64,000 nt of DNA from an uncultured Clostridium sp. (GTDB taxonomy: Bacteria; Bacillota; Clostridia; Clostridiales; Clostridiaceae): the NCBI GenBank assembly GCA_937927335.1, contig CALBDU010000013.1, positions 1-64,000 on the forward strand. Reading direction: 5' to 3'. Every line of letters starts with the position of its first letter. Position 1 is the first letter of the stretch. This document shows, in pieces, positions 42,675-51,592 of the stretch. The position numbers and the translations under genes were made by a program. The notes under the pieces are model-generated. The model was not told where the DNA came from. It did no database searches and saw only the letters and a list, made by a program, of their open reading frames with translations.

Positions 42675-43451
42675 ATGTATACTAAAGTATATAATCACTC
42701 TAAGCTTGGTGGAACCAATGTGGAAAATATAATATATTTCGATATTGAAACTACAGGCTTTGACAAGGAAAATGACTGGATAATAATGGTATCCATTGGA
42801 AAGCTGACTGGCAGCCAGTTTTCAATAAAGCAATACTTTGCTGAAAAGCCCCAGGATGAGAAGCTGCTTTTAGATGTCTTTTTAAAGGATATTGAACATG
42901 AAACTGTCTGGTGCTCCTACAATGGGATTGCCTTTGATGAACCTTTTATTAAAAAGAGAATGCAGCTTAATAATATCTCTATGCCATTGCCTGATGAACA
43001 CGTGGATTTGTACAGGCTTATCAGACCATATTATAAGCAGCTCGGTCTGGAAAGGTGCAACCTTAAAACAGTGGAACGCTATATCGGAATAAACCGCAGA
43101 GACAGGATAGACGGAGGATTAAGCGTAGATCTCTACTACGAATATCTTGAAACAAACGATGATGAAATAAAAGACATAATTATGCTGCACAATTATGAGG
43201 ATGTTTTAAATCTGCCAAGCATCCATGAATTTGCTTATCGAATCCAACAGGATACAAGCCTTATAAGGGAGGACAGCATTACTCCAAAGCAGTCAAAGTA
43301 TCTTGAGTTCCTTCTCACAAAGCATAGCCTGGAATTATGTGTAAATACCAATAAGATATCAAAAAAGGCGGCCTCAAAGATAATAGACAGAATTTTAAAA
43401 GGGAATCCGGATAGTGAAGAATTAAATAGTATTGCCAGTAACAGCTATTAA
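42675..43451 (+). CDS. DEDD-type RNase H-like exonuclease (YprB family)
   Basis: A 258-aa protein. DEDD exonuclease motifs: YFDIETTG (D and E near residues 24-26), WCSYNGIAFDEPF (second D), and the third near HNYEDV. Matches YprB-like 3'-5' exonuclease domains. ATG after GGAGGAATTTTT. A second, shorter RNase H-like protein lies at 46,957. DNA or RNA substrate not decided. Confidence 0.8.
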   Translation: MYTKVYNHSKLGGTNVENIIYFDIETTGFDKENDWIIMVSIGKLTGSQFSIKQYFAEKPQDEKLLLDVFLKDIEHETVWCSYNGIAFDEPFIKKRMQLNNISMPLPDEHVDLYRLIRPYYKQLGLERCNLKTVERYIGINRRDRIDGGLSVDLYYEYLETNDDEIKDIIMLHNYEDVLNLPSIHEFAYRIQQDTSLIREDSITPKQSKYLEFLLTKHSLELCVNTNKISKKAASKIIDRILKGNPDSEELNSIASNSY

Positions 43452-43478
43452 AGGGGTGAAATCACCCCTTTATTTTTT
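43449..43478. terminator. Bidirectional terminator
   Basis: AAAGGGGTGA-AATCACCCCTTTA stem with T run; separates the exonuclease from the convergent feo genes. Confidence 0.85.
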
Positions 43479-43616
43479 ATAGTTTGGACAATGGGAGGAG
43501 CAGCTTCCGCAGCTGTCACAGTCACATTTTCCCTCTGCTTTTTTCTTAAGGTTTTTATATAGGAGCAAGGCTGCCAGTGTGAAAATTACCACAGTAACTA
43601 CAATTTCCAAAAACAT
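43470..43616 (-). CDS. FeoB-associated Cys-rich membrane protein
   Basis: A 48-aa protein too small for routine calling. RBS GGAAGGTGATATT, then MFLEIVVTVVIFTLAALLLY (one TM helix), a lysine-rich turn, and a Cys cluster CDCDSCGSC ... C. This is the small Cys-rich peptide found after feoB in Firmicutes (PF12669-like). It probably helps FeoB take up ferrous iron. It starts 16 nt after the feoB stop. Confidence 0.85.
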   Translation of the reverse strand: MFLEIVVTVVIFTLAALLLYKNLKKKAEGKCDCDSCGSCSSHCPNYKK

Positions 43617-43632
43617 AATATCACCTTCCACA

Positions 43633-45396
43633 TTAAAATATTATTGAACCGATCCTGAATACAACAAATGAGATTATCCAGGCAAATACCAGCTGGTATA
43701 AAACTGAGAATACAGCCATTTTGCTGCCAAACTCCTTTTTCATGGTGGCAATAACTGATACGCATGGAGTATACGACAAAACAAATACAAGAAACGCATA
43801 AGCTGAAACCTGAGTGAAGCTCACTGCCAGTTCACTTTCAAGGTTTCCTCCATATATAACTCCCATTGAACCAAGGATTACTTCCTTTGCTAACAGTCCT
43901 GTTAAAAGAGATACTGCATTTTGCCAGGTCCCAAAGCCTAAAGGAGCGAAAACCGGGCTTATAACTCTTCCAATTGCTGCAAGGAAACTATTGTTTATTT
44001 CAGTAAAACCAGTGGTGTTAAAGCTGGATAAAAGCCAAATTACAACCGACACTGAAAATATAAGCGTTCCTGCTTTCTTTAAAAAGCCCTTACCCTTGTC
44101 CCAGGTGTGATTAAGAAGATTTTTAAGTTCAGGTGCCTTATACTCAGGTAGCTCAATAATAAAGGGTTCTTCATCCTTTTTAAAAATAGTGCTTTTAAAC
44201 AGTATCCCGATAATAAATGCCATTAAAATTCCAAGGAGATAAAGTGAGAAAACTACTGTGGTTTCTTTTCCTGGGAAAAATACTGCTGCAAACAAGGCAT
44301 AAACAGGCAGTCTTGCATTACAAGACATTAGTGGAACAATAAGTGCCGTTAGCTTTCTGTCCTTTTCACTCTCCAGAGTTCTGGCTGTCATTATTGCTGG
44401 CACCGAGCAGCCAAAGCCTACTATTAAGGGAATAAATGCTTTTCCTGAAAGTCCCATTTTCCTCATGGCCTTGTCCATAATCAACGCTGCTCTGGCCATA
44501 TAACCGCTGTCTTCCAAAATGGATATTCCAAGGAATAATGTAAGTATTACTGGAAGAAATACTATTACAGAGCCAACACCGCCAATAATCCCGTTGATTA
44601 TAAGTGAGCTGAACCATGGACTTGAATTAGCCAGCAATATCTCCACATAAGGTACTAAAACTCCGTCAACCAAATAGGAAAGGTAATCTGCCAAAGGTTG
44701 TCCAACCCATGAAAAGGTAAATTTGAATATTAAAAACAATAATATAAAGAATAATGGGTATGCCATATATTTATTTAAAACAAATTTATCAATTTTCTCG
44801 GTAGCAGATAATTTTGTTGCTTTATTTGATGTAATACACTCTGAAAGGAGCCTGCTAATATATGCATAAGCATCTTTTTCATTTTGAAATTGAAAGTCAT
44901 TCTCAATAAAAGAGTTTAAAAAATTGCTGCCAACAAGCATTTCCTTTAATTCGTTTATTCCTATGCCCTTGGAAGCAGATATAGGCACTACCTTTACTCC
45001 AAGCTTTTTTGAAAGGAGCTGGTAATTTATTTTTATTCCTTTTGCGTCTGCTATATCTACCATGTTTAAAACCAATACAACAGGTTTATTGAAAGCCTTC
45101 AGTTGAGTGGTGAGGTAGAGGTTTCTTTCCAGACTGGAGGCATCTGCTATGTTAATAATAAAGTCGGCTTCACCGCTGGATAGAAAATCCTTAGCCACTA
45201 TTTCCTCTTTTGAAAAAGTATCCATAGCATATATACCGGGAAGATCCACTATTTTCAACTTGTTATCTATGAATCCTTCCTTTTTTTCTACTGTTACTCC
45301 TGCCCAATTTCCTACATACTGGTTGGAGCCGGTAAGAGTATTGAAGAGAGAAGTTTTACCAACGTTTGGATTACCAATTAATGCTGCTGTTTTCAT
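43633..45396 (-). CDS. feoB: Ferrous iron transporter FeoB
   Basis: A 587-aa protein. N-terminal G domain: GNPNVGKT at 8-15, DLPG (G3), NMVD (G4), then the GDI helices and about eight TM helices with the conserved GFGCSVPAIMTART and FLPVILTLFLGISILEDSGYMAR. It moves Fe(II) across the inner membrane with GTPase control. Compact clostridial version. It starts directly after the feoA stop and is Fur-regulated through the feoA promoter. Confidence 0.95.
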   Translation of the reverse strand: MKTAALIGNPNVGKTSLFNTLTGSNQYVGNWAGVTVEKKEGFIDNKLKIVDLPGIYAMDTFSKEEIVAKDFLSSGEADFIINIADASSLERNLYLTTQLKAFNKPVVLVLNMVDIADAKGIKINYQLLSKKLGVKVVPISASKGIGINELKEMLVGSNFLNSFIENDFQFQNEKDAYAYISRLLSECITSNKATKLSATEKIDKFVLNKYMAYPLFFILLFLIFKFTFSWVGQPLADYLSYLVDGVLVPYVEILLANSSPWFSSLIINGIIGGVGSVIVFLPVILTLFLGISILEDSGYMARAALIMDKAMRKMGLSGKAFIPLIVGFGCSVPAIMTARTLESEKDRKLTALIVPLMSCNARLPVYALFAAVFFPGKETTVVFSLYLLGILMAFIIGILFKSTIFKKDEEPFIIELPEYKAPELKNLLNHTWDKGKGFLKKAGTLIFSVSVVIWLLSSFNTTGFTEINNSFLAAIGRVISPVFAPLGFGTWQNAVSLLTGLLAKEVILGSMGVIYGGNLESELAVSFTQVSAYAFLVFVLSYTPCVSVIATMKKEFGSKMAVFSVLYQLVFAWIISFVVFRIGSIIF

Positions 45397-45630
45397 TTAA
45401 ACCTCCAATGTTTCTCTAATGGATATATTTTTAGCGTCATTTTTCCTTATGCAAAAGTCGCAGCCCCTTAAATTGATCACAATGGGATCACCCAGTGGAG
45501 CACAATTTTTAACACATACTTCTGTGCCTTCTATACAGCCTAAAGCCATAAGCCTTTTAGCCAGTTTTTCATTTCCTTTAATTGAATGTATGTAAGCTTT
45601 TTCACCAAGCTTCAAATCGCAAATGCTCAT
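45397..45630 (-). CDS. feoA: FeoA, SH3-like regulator of FeoB
   Basis: 77 aa, SH3-like fold with LKLGEKAYIHSI and MALGCIEGTEV. The start is ATG at 45,630 (RBS ACGAGGTGATATT), not the longer frame. First gene of feoA-feoB-Cys-rich peptide. Confidence 0.9.
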   Translation of the reverse strand: MSICDLKLGEKAYIHSIKGNEKLAKRLMALGCIEGTEVCVKNCAPLGDPIVINLRGCDFCIRKNDAKNISIRETLEV

Positions 45631-45645
45631 CAATATCACCTCGTA

Positions 45646-45704
45646 ATGAAAATCATTCTCATTTAATCTATCCTTATAATAACACTGCTTTGGATGGCTG
45701 TCAA
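45646..45704 (-). promoter_or_regulatory. Fur-regulated feo promoter
   Basis: On the minus strand, TTGACA (45,699-45,704) and TATTAT (45,676-45,681) are 17 bp apart. Downstream is AATGAGAATGATTTTCATT (about 45,645-45,664), a close Fur-box match. Iron limitation should switch the operon on. Confidence 0.8.
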
Positions 45705-45784
45705 TATTAATAGAAAAAATAAACATTAAAATGTATATATTAATATGATATAATAACTATAATAATATTGATGGGGTGATAAAT

Positions 45785-46192
45785 ATGCCGGATAATTTCA
45801 AAATTTACAGAAGAGGTGAATATGTATATATAAACAGGGGTAAAAGATTTGGTGAAAGGGTAGAATTAAATCTCGATATTTTTTATCCCAGAGTGAATAA
45901 TGTAAGTATACATGAACAATATAAGAGTGACGAAGCTTTTATGAAAATTATCAATATATCCAAATCTGGAGTGCTGCTCTGGAGCAAGGTACCCCTTAAA
46001 ATTGGCGACTTTGTTAATTTTTTAGTTCAAGTTGAAGAAAACCCGTCCTTTTGGTGTCTAGTGGTGGTAAAGAGGATAGACATAAAGGATAATGCTTATT
46101 TTGCTGGCTGTGAATTTTATTCACTAAAGATGGAGGAAATCAATCAAATTAATAATTTTGTTGAAAAGACTATTGACCTAGGCACTGAATAA
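45785..46192 (+). CDS. PilZ-domain protein
   Basis: 135 aa. The PilZ core shows NISKSGVLLWS (the (D/N)xSxxG motif) and FAGCEF; the arginine box is poorly visible near the N-end (YRRGEYVYINRGKR). It probably binds c-di-GMP. Start at 45,785 after GGGGTGAT. It may be cotranscribed with the HAD gene (12-nt gap). Confidence 0.75.
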   Translation: MPDNFKIYRRGEYVYINRGKRFGERVELNLDIFYPRVNNVSIHEQYKSDEAFMKIINISKSGVLLWSKVPLKIGDFVNFLVQVEENPSFWCLVVVKRIDIKDNAYFAGCEFYSLKMEEINQINNFVEKTIDLGTE

Positions 46193-46204
46193 AGGAGGAA
46201 CTGG

Positions 46205-46921
46205 ATGAGTGTAGCTGCTTTTTTTGATATTGATGGTACTTTATACAGGGAAGGTCTGATAACTGAGCTGTTTAAGAAGCTTATTAAATATGAAATAATC
46301 GAAATGGACAAATGGTACAGCGAAGTTAGACCGGAATTTGAAAATTGGGATAAAAGGCAGGGAGATTACGACAAATACCTGCTTAAAATGGTGGAGATTT
46401 ATATTCAGTCTGTAAAAGGCCTTCATAGAACTCAGCTTGAGTTTATTGCAAAAAATATAATACGCCAAAAAGGAGACAGGGTATACACCTATACCAGGGA
46501 CAGAATAAAATGGCATAAGGAGCAGGGGCATATGGTAATAACCATATCAGGAAGCCCAATGGAGCTGATTAAGGAAATGGCTGCCAAGCACGGCTTTGAT
46601 GATTATATAGGTTCAATATATAAAATGGATTATAAGGAGACTTATACAGGAGAAGTTATTCCTATGTGGGACAGCGAAAGCAAAAAGAAATCAATAATCA
46701 GTTTTGTTAAAAAATATAATATTGATTTGGATAAAAGCTATGCCTATGGAGACAGTTCAGGTGATTTAACCATGCTGGAGATGGTTAAAAATCCTGTATG
46801 TGTAAATCCAACCAGGGAACTTGTAAATATGGCAAAGGCACATCCATACTTGTCTGAGGCTCTTCAGGTTATTGTTGAGAGAAAGGACATGATTTATAGA
46901 CTAAAGCCAAAAGATATATAA
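46205..46921 (+). CDS. HAD-superfamily hydrolase (SerB-like, subfamily IB)
   Basis: A 238-aa phosphatase: FFDIDGTLY (nucleophile and acid/base Asp), then TISGSP, then K and GDSSGD. A cap region lies at 20-95. Substrate not known; IB enzymes act on phosphoserine or phospholipids. RBS AAGGAGGAACTGG. In an apparent unit with PilZ and the RNase H-like gene. Confidence 0.85.
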   Translation: MSVAAFFDIDGTLYREGLITELFKKLIKYEIIEMDKWYSEVRPEFENWDKRQGDYDKYLLKMVEIYIQSVKGLHRTQLEFIAKNIIRQKGDRVYTYTRDRIKWHKEQGHMVITISGSPMELIKEMAAKHGFDDYIGSIYKMDYKETYTGEVIPMWDSESKKKSIISFVKKYNIDLDKSYAYGDSSGDLTMLEMVKNPVCVNPTRELVNMAKAHPYLSEALQVIVERKDMIYRLKPKDI

Positions 46922-46956
46922 CCGACATATATTAACAGCGGATTGAGAGTGATATT

Positions 46957-47601
46957 GTGATAATTAGAGAAAAGAGAATTAGTACAGGCAGAATTTATGA
47001 AAGAAATTTATTAAAATTTGGAGAAAAGGGCTCCATATATAAAAATGCCATATTTTTCGATCTGGAGCATTACATTTATAAAAAGCCTATATGTATTGGA
47101 GTATTTGGATGCTGCTACTTTGACACGGAGCATCATGAACTGGCAATAACCCAGTATATGATAGAAAACAAAAAGGACTCAAGGGATATACTTATTTTGG
47201 CAAGGGAATATTTTAAAACCATGCTGGAAAAGAAAAAGGAATATATAGTTACTTTTTCAGGTAATAACGATTTTACTGTAGTGAATTATTTATTCGATAA
47301 ATATGATATTGATTTTTCCATCAGTGAAAGCTTTACACATCTTGATCTTCAAAGAGAATATGAGAAGCAGACCAAGCTTAATATCGGCTTAAAGGCTCTG
47401 GAAAAAATATTCAGCATAGAGAGGGACAGTGAGCTTATAAGCGGCTCTAACCTGGCTAAAACTTTTGGAAAGCTGGTAAAGGACGATACCTATATAACCA
47501 GAATGCCAAAAGAGAAAGTGGAAAAAATACTTTTGTATAATGAACAGGATATAGTTAGTCTTTTTCACATTTATACAAAATGGAATAAATATATAGAATA
47601 A
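46957..47601 (+). CDS. RNase H-like DEDD-fold protein
   Basis: 214 aa, start GTG at 46,957. Motifs FFDLEH, FSGNNDF and NEQDIV match YprB-type DEDD nucleases, though the usual first motif DIET is DLEH. Shorter than the exonuclease at 42,675. A strong terminator follows. Confidence 0.7.
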   Translation: MIIREKRISTGRIYERNLLKFGEKGSIYKNAIFFDLEHYIYKKPICIGVFGCCYFDTEHHELAITQYMIENKKDSRDILILAREYFKTMLEKKKEYIVTFSGNNDFTVVNYLFDKYDIDFSISESFTHLDLQREYEKQTKLNIGLKALEKIFSIERDSELISGSNLAKTFGKLVKDDTYITRMPKEKVEKILLYNEQDIVSLFHIYTKWNKYIE

Positions 47602-47604
47602 AAT

Positions 47605-47635
47605 CGGCTGTGTTATGTAACACAGCCGGTTTTGT
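47605..47635. terminator. Bidirectional terminator
   Basis: A perfect 11-bp stem CGGCTGTGTTA/TAACACAGCCG followed by GTTTTG, between convergent genes. Confidence 0.9.
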
Positions 47636-49086
47636 TAATTTTCAAGCAGCTTTATACCTGCAGATATTCTTTTAAGGGATTCCTCTTTACCAAGTATATC
47701 GGCAATTTCAAAGGCTCCACCTGGAGTGAATTGTTTACCGGATAGAGCGGTTCTAACAGGCCATAGCACAATTCCGTTCTTAACTCCCATTTCCTCTACC
47801 AGCGCCATGCAGGTATCCTTCACAGTTTCAAAGGTCCATTGCTCTATAGCTTCAAGTTTTGGAAGGATTTTCTTTAAAACCTCCAGGGAATTTTCGCAAT
47901 TTGTTTTCATCTTCTTATGAATATACATATCCTTTGAATATTCAGGAAGCTTCTCAAAGAAATCAACATTTTCAGGAATATCGTTTAAAACTTCAGTTCT
48001 TGTCTGCATAAGTTCACTAAGCTTCTTAAAGTCCAGTTCCTTTGTAATTGTTTCTTTATAGTATGGCAGGGCAAGCTCATGAAATTCATCAAGGCTCAGC
48101 ATTTTAATATATTCACTGTTCATCCATTTTAATTTTGTATCATCAAAAATTGCAGGAGACTTGCTTATGTTTTTATAATCGAAGGTTTCAATAAGCTCAT
48201 CTAAAGTGAAAAGCTCCTTTTCATTTCCTGGATTCCAGCCTAAAAGTGCAATAAAGTTTAGTACTGCATCCTTAAGGTAACCCTGCGCTATGAGATCCTC
48301 ATAGGAAGCATCGCCGTGTCTCTTGCTAAGCTTGTGATGGGCATCTTTCATTATTGGAGGACAGTGTACATATATTGGTACCTCCCAGCCAAAGGCTTCA
48401 TATAATCTGTTATACTTCGGAGAGGAGGAAAGATATTCGCTGCCTCTTACTACATGAGTTATACCCATAAGATGGTCGTCCACCACATTGGCAAAGTTGT
48501 AGGTAGGGAACCCGTCTGACTTAATTAAAATCATATCATCAAGCTCTGAGTTATCCACGGAAATTGATCCATAGATCTCATCCTCAAAGGTGGTTGTTCC
48601 TGTAGTTGGGTTCTTCTGCCTTATTACATAAGGAGTTCCTGCAGCTAACTTGCTTTCAATTTCTTCCTTTGTAAGGTTTAGGCAGTGTTTGTCATATTTG
48701 AAAGGTCTTTTCAGAGCTTCTGAATTTGCTCTCAGCATATCAAGTCTTTCTTTTGTACAGAAGCAGTAATATGCTTCTCCCTTTTCCACCAGTTCTTTGG
48801 CATATTTTATGTAAATATCTGTTCTTTCACTTTGGATATAGGGACCCACTGGGCCTCCAAGATCCGGGCCTTCATCATGCTTAAGGCCTGTTACCTTTAG
48901 AGTATTGTATATAATATCCAAGGCACCTTCCACAAATCTTTCCTGGTCAGTATCTTCAATTCTTAATATATAATCTCCGTTATTATGTTTGGCTATTAAA
49001 TATGCGTAGAGGGCAGTTCTTAAGTTACCCACGTGCATGTAGCCTGTAGGGCTTGGTGCAAACCTGGTTCTAACCTTATTTGTCAT
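47635..49086 (-). CDS. gltX: Glutamyl-tRNA synthetase
   Basis: A 483-aa class I synthetase. RFAPSPTGYMHVGNLR (HIGH) at 4-19, KLSKRHGD (KMSKS) at about 250, and a C-terminal helical anticodon-binding domain. Start at 49,086; AAGGAG overlaps the earlier GTG codon. Non-discriminating or discriminating form cannot be told here. Confidence 0.95.
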   Translation of the reverse strand: MTNKVRTRFAPSPTGYMHVGNLRTALYAYLIAKHNNGDYILRIEDTDQERFVEGALDIIYNTLKVTGLKHDEGPDLGGPVGPYIQSERTDIYIKYAKELVEKGEAYYCFCTKERLDMLRANSEALKRPFKYDKHCLNLTKEEIESKLAAGTPYVIRQKNPTTGTTTFEDEIYGSISVDNSELDDMILIKSDGFPTYNFANVVDDHLMGITHVVRGSEYLSSSPKYNRLYEAFGWEVPIYVHCPPIMKDAHHKLSKRHGDASYEDLIAQGYLKDAVLNFIALLGWNPGNEKELFTLDELIETFDYKNISKSPAIFDDTKLKWMNSEYIKMLSLDEFHELALPYYKETITKELDFKKLSELMQTRTEVLNDIPENVDFFEKLPEYSKDMYIHKKMKTNCENSLEVLKKILPKLEAIEQWTFETVKDTCMALVEEMGVKNGIVLWPVRTALSGKQFTPGGAFEIADILGKEESLKRISAGIKLLEN

Positions 49087-49110
49087 ATCTTTCACTCCTT
49101 GTATTATAAT

Positions 49111-49180
49111 AAAAACCCCTCATCCTTAGACGAAAGGGTAATACCAATTAAATAATATAATAACTGCATTTTTGTGTCAA
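49111..49180 (-). promoter_or_regulatory. gltX promoter and short leader hairpin
   Basis: On the minus strand TTGACA (49,175-49,180) and TATTAT (49,152-49,157) are 17 bp apart. About 5-10 nt after the expected start, ACCCTTTCGTC can pair imperfectly with GATGAGGGGT and is followed by five T, like an attenuator. The layout parallels the argS leader. Confidence 0.5.
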
Positions 49181-49246
49181 GTTTATGCAGGAATTTTAAT
49201 GAGAAATATAGAAAATAATAGTATTAAACTAAATGGAGGGATTAAG

Positions 49247-50011
49247 TTGAAGGAATATATAAACAGTCTGATAAAAGAGTATGTTATGAGCTATAAGGTG
49301 CCTGAAGGGTCAAAGACGGAGTGGAGAGAGCCCATTGCAGGCTTTGCAGCTGCAGAAGATCCTTTATTTATAAAGCTGAAGGAGATAGTATGCCCTGAAC
49401 ATAAGACGCCAAAGGATATTCTGCCTAATGCTAAAACCGTAATCACATATTTTATACCCTTTGCAAATAAGTTGATTAAAACCAATAAAACAGGAGAAAG
49501 CTGTTCCAGGGAATGGGCACAGGCTTATATCGAAACTAATAAAATGCTGGGTGAACTGGCAGCATACCTGGTAGGGAAAATAGAAGAAAAGGGCTTTGAT
49601 GCAAAGGTTGCGGGGTGGCACTTCGACACGGAAAAGCTGATAAGCGACTGGTCTCAGAGACATGTGGCATATATTTCAGGGCTAGGAACCTTTGGAATCA
49701 ATAATATGCTTATTACTGATAAGGGTTGTACAGGAAGATATGGAAGCATAGTGACCAATTTGGAAATAGAGCCGGATAAAAGACCTGATACGGAGTACTG
49801 CATGTATAAACGTAACGGAAGCTGCGGTATCTGCGTGGAAAAGTGCATTGCAGGAGCCTTAAGAAAGGATGGCTTTGATAGAAAAAAATGCTATCAGGTA
49901 TGCAAAGCAAATTCTGAGCTCTATAAGGAGTTTGGTGATGCAGAAGCTTGCGGCAAGTGCCTTACTATGGTGCCTTGTTCATTAATTAACCCAACCAAGG
50001 GAGGGTGCTAA
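49247..50011 (+). CDS. QueG-like 4Fe-4S protein
   Basis: 254 aa, start TTG at 49,247 after ATGGAGGG. It resembles the epoxyqueuosine reductase family: WHFDTEKLI and ISGLGTFGINNMLI in the N-half, then two ferredoxin-type clusters (C-x2-C-x2-K-C ... and CGKCLTMVPC). It is shorter than QueG (about 380 aa) and lacks the HEAT-like C-domain, so it is a family member of unknown substrate rather than QueG itself. Confidence 0.7.
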   Translation: MKEYINSLIKEYVMSYKVPEGSKTEWREPIAGFAAAEDPLFIKLKEIVCPEHKTPKDILPNAKTVITYFIPFANKLIKTNKTGESCSREWAQAYIETNKMLGELAAYLVGKIEEKGFDAKVAGWHFDTEKLISDWSQRHVAYISGLGTFGINNMLITDKGCTGRYGSIVTNLEIEPDKRPDTEYCMYKRNGSCGICVEKCIAGALRKDGFDRKKCYQVCKANSELYKEFGDAEACGKCLTMVPCSLINPTKGGC

Positions 50012-50078
50012 ATTTAAAGAATACAATAGATATTTCGTGAAAATTCCAGATAATCAGGAATTATATCGGGTGTTATTA

Positions 50079-50107
50079 TTGACATATATGAGTATTATTG
50101 ATATAAA
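50079..50107 (+). promoter_or_regulatory. Promoter of gap
   Basis: TTGACA (50,079-50,084) and TATAAA (50,102-50,107), 17 bp apart. Confidence 0.7.
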
Positions 50108-50234
50108 TAATATAGCACATATAAATAAATAAAATATATAATATAAATTTAAATACCATTTATGATATAATGTTACAGAAGATTTTGCGGCATTATAATG
50201 TTGCGTAAAATTATTTATTTTGGAGGGAAACGAA

Positions 50235-51245
50235 ATGTCTACTAAAGTTGCTATTAATGGTTTTGGTCGAATCGGAAGACTTGTTCTCAGAATTGCTCAG
50301 GAAAAATTAAAGGATGATGTTGAAATTGTTGCAATCAATGCAAGAGCGGACAGTAACACTCTGGCACATCTATTTAAATATGATTCAAACTACGGAAGGT
50401 TTAACGGTACAGTTGAAACAACTGAAAACACAATGATAGTTAATGGTAAGGAAATAAAGCTTTTCAAGGAAAGCGACCCTGTTACACTTCCATGGGGAGA
50501 ATTGGGAGTTGATATCGTAATTGAATCCACAGGTATTTATAAAGATAGGGAAGGACTTTCAAAACATATTACAGCAGGTGCTAAAAAGGTAATAATAACT
50601 GCTCCTGCAAAAGGTGAAGACCTTACAGTGGTTTTGGGTGTTAATGAAAAGGAATATGATCCTGCAAACCACAACATAATTTCAAACGCTTCCTGTACAA
50701 CAAACTGTCTTGCACCATTTGCAAAGGTTCTTGACGACAACTTCGGAATTGTAAAGGGATTAATGACAACAATTCATTCCTATACTAATGACCAAAAAAT
50801 CCTGGACAAAACTCACAAGGATTTAAGAAGAGCCAGATCAGCAGGAGAATCAATAATACCTACTACTACAGGAGCTGCAAAGGCTGTTGGTAAGGTACTG
50901 CCGAATCTTCAGGGAAAGCTTAACGGGTTTAGTGTGAGAATACCGACCCCTACAGTATCACTTACAGATTTAGTTTGTGAATTAAAGAAAAATGTAACAG
51001 TAGATGAAATAAACGAAGCCTTTAAAAAGGCTGCAGAGGGTCCAATGAAAGGAATTCTTGGATATTCCGAGGAACCGCTTGTGTCTATCGACTACAAGGG
51101 TGATGACAGATCTTCAATAGTAGACGGACTGTCCACTATGGTAATTGAAAATAACATGGTTAAGGTTGTATCCTGGTATGACAATGAATGGGGATATTCC
51201 TGCAGAACAGTTGATTTAATCAATTATATAGCTGAAAGAATGTAA
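50235..51245 (+). CDS. gap: Glyceraldehyde-3-phosphate dehydrogenase, type I
   Basis: 336 aa. NAD-binding GFGRIGRL at 8-15, catalytic Cys in SNASCTTNCLAP at about 148-153, His in the following helix, and WYDNEWGYS at the end. Glycolytic and cytosolic. GGAGGGAAACGAA precedes the ATG at 50,235. Monocistronic, followed by a strong terminator. Confidence 0.97.
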   Translation: MSTKVAINGFGRIGRLVLRIAQEKLKDDVEIVAINARADSNTLAHLFKYDSNYGRFNGTVETTENTMIVNGKEIKLFKESDPVTLPWGELGVDIVIESTGIYKDREGLSKHITAGAKKVIITAPAKGEDLTVVLGVNEKEYDPANHNIISNASCTTNCLAPFAKVLDDNFGIVKGLMTTIHSYTNDQKILDKTHKDLRRARSAGESIIPTTTGAAKAVGKVLPNLQGKLNGFSVRIPTPTVSLTDLVCELKKNVTVDEINEAFKKAAEGPMKGILGYSEEPLVSIDYKGDDRSSIVDGLSTMVIENNMVKVVSWYDNEWGYSCRTVDLINYIAERM

Positions 51246-51246
51246 T

Positions 51247-51284
51247 AAAAATTGACATAGGTGCCTGGCACCTATGTCAATTTT
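51247..51284. terminator. Strong bidirectional terminator after gap
   Basis: AAAATTGACATAGGTG pairs with CACCTATGTCAATTTT around CCTGG; serves gap and the convergent gene. Confidence 0.92.
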
Positions 51285-51286
51285 AT

Positions 51287-51532
51287 TTATAAGGTCATAT
51301 AATTTACTGTAACTCCATCTATTTCCGATAATTCATCCTTTAGTTCCTTAATTTCTTTTTCATCACCGTGGATATGGAGGATGATTAATCCGTTTGGTGA
51401 GCAGGCATCCTCTGATACTTCATGGAAGCCAAGTCTCGTTTTAATTATGCATCCATGTTTTGTGAGTATGTTTTGTACCTCTCCGGCATGAATATTTCTC
51501 GGTGTTATTTTCAGACCCATAATAGTTTCCAT
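51287..51532 (-). CDS. TM1266-like small regulator
   Basis: An 81-aa ferredoxin-fold/ACT-like protein with GLKITPRNIHAG, HEVSEDACSPNGLIILHI and a final beta strand. It resembles TM1266-type iron-only hydrogenase system regulators. No hydrogenase genes are nearby, so the target is unknown. RBS AAGGAGGTTATATT. Confidence 0.65.
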   Translation of the reverse strand: METIMGLKITPRNIHAGEVQNILTKHGCIIKTRLGFHEVSEDACSPNGLIILHIHGDEKEIKELKDELSEIDGVTVNYMTL

Positions 51533-51592
51533 AATATAACCTCCTTAAATATTTTAAATAAAGTATAGCATAACCATTAAATGTTTACAATA

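Noticed and set aside
49247..50011. True QueG (epoxyqueuosine reductase)
   Set aside because: The protein is about 125 residues shorter than QueG and lacks its C-terminal helical domain; called only QueG-like.
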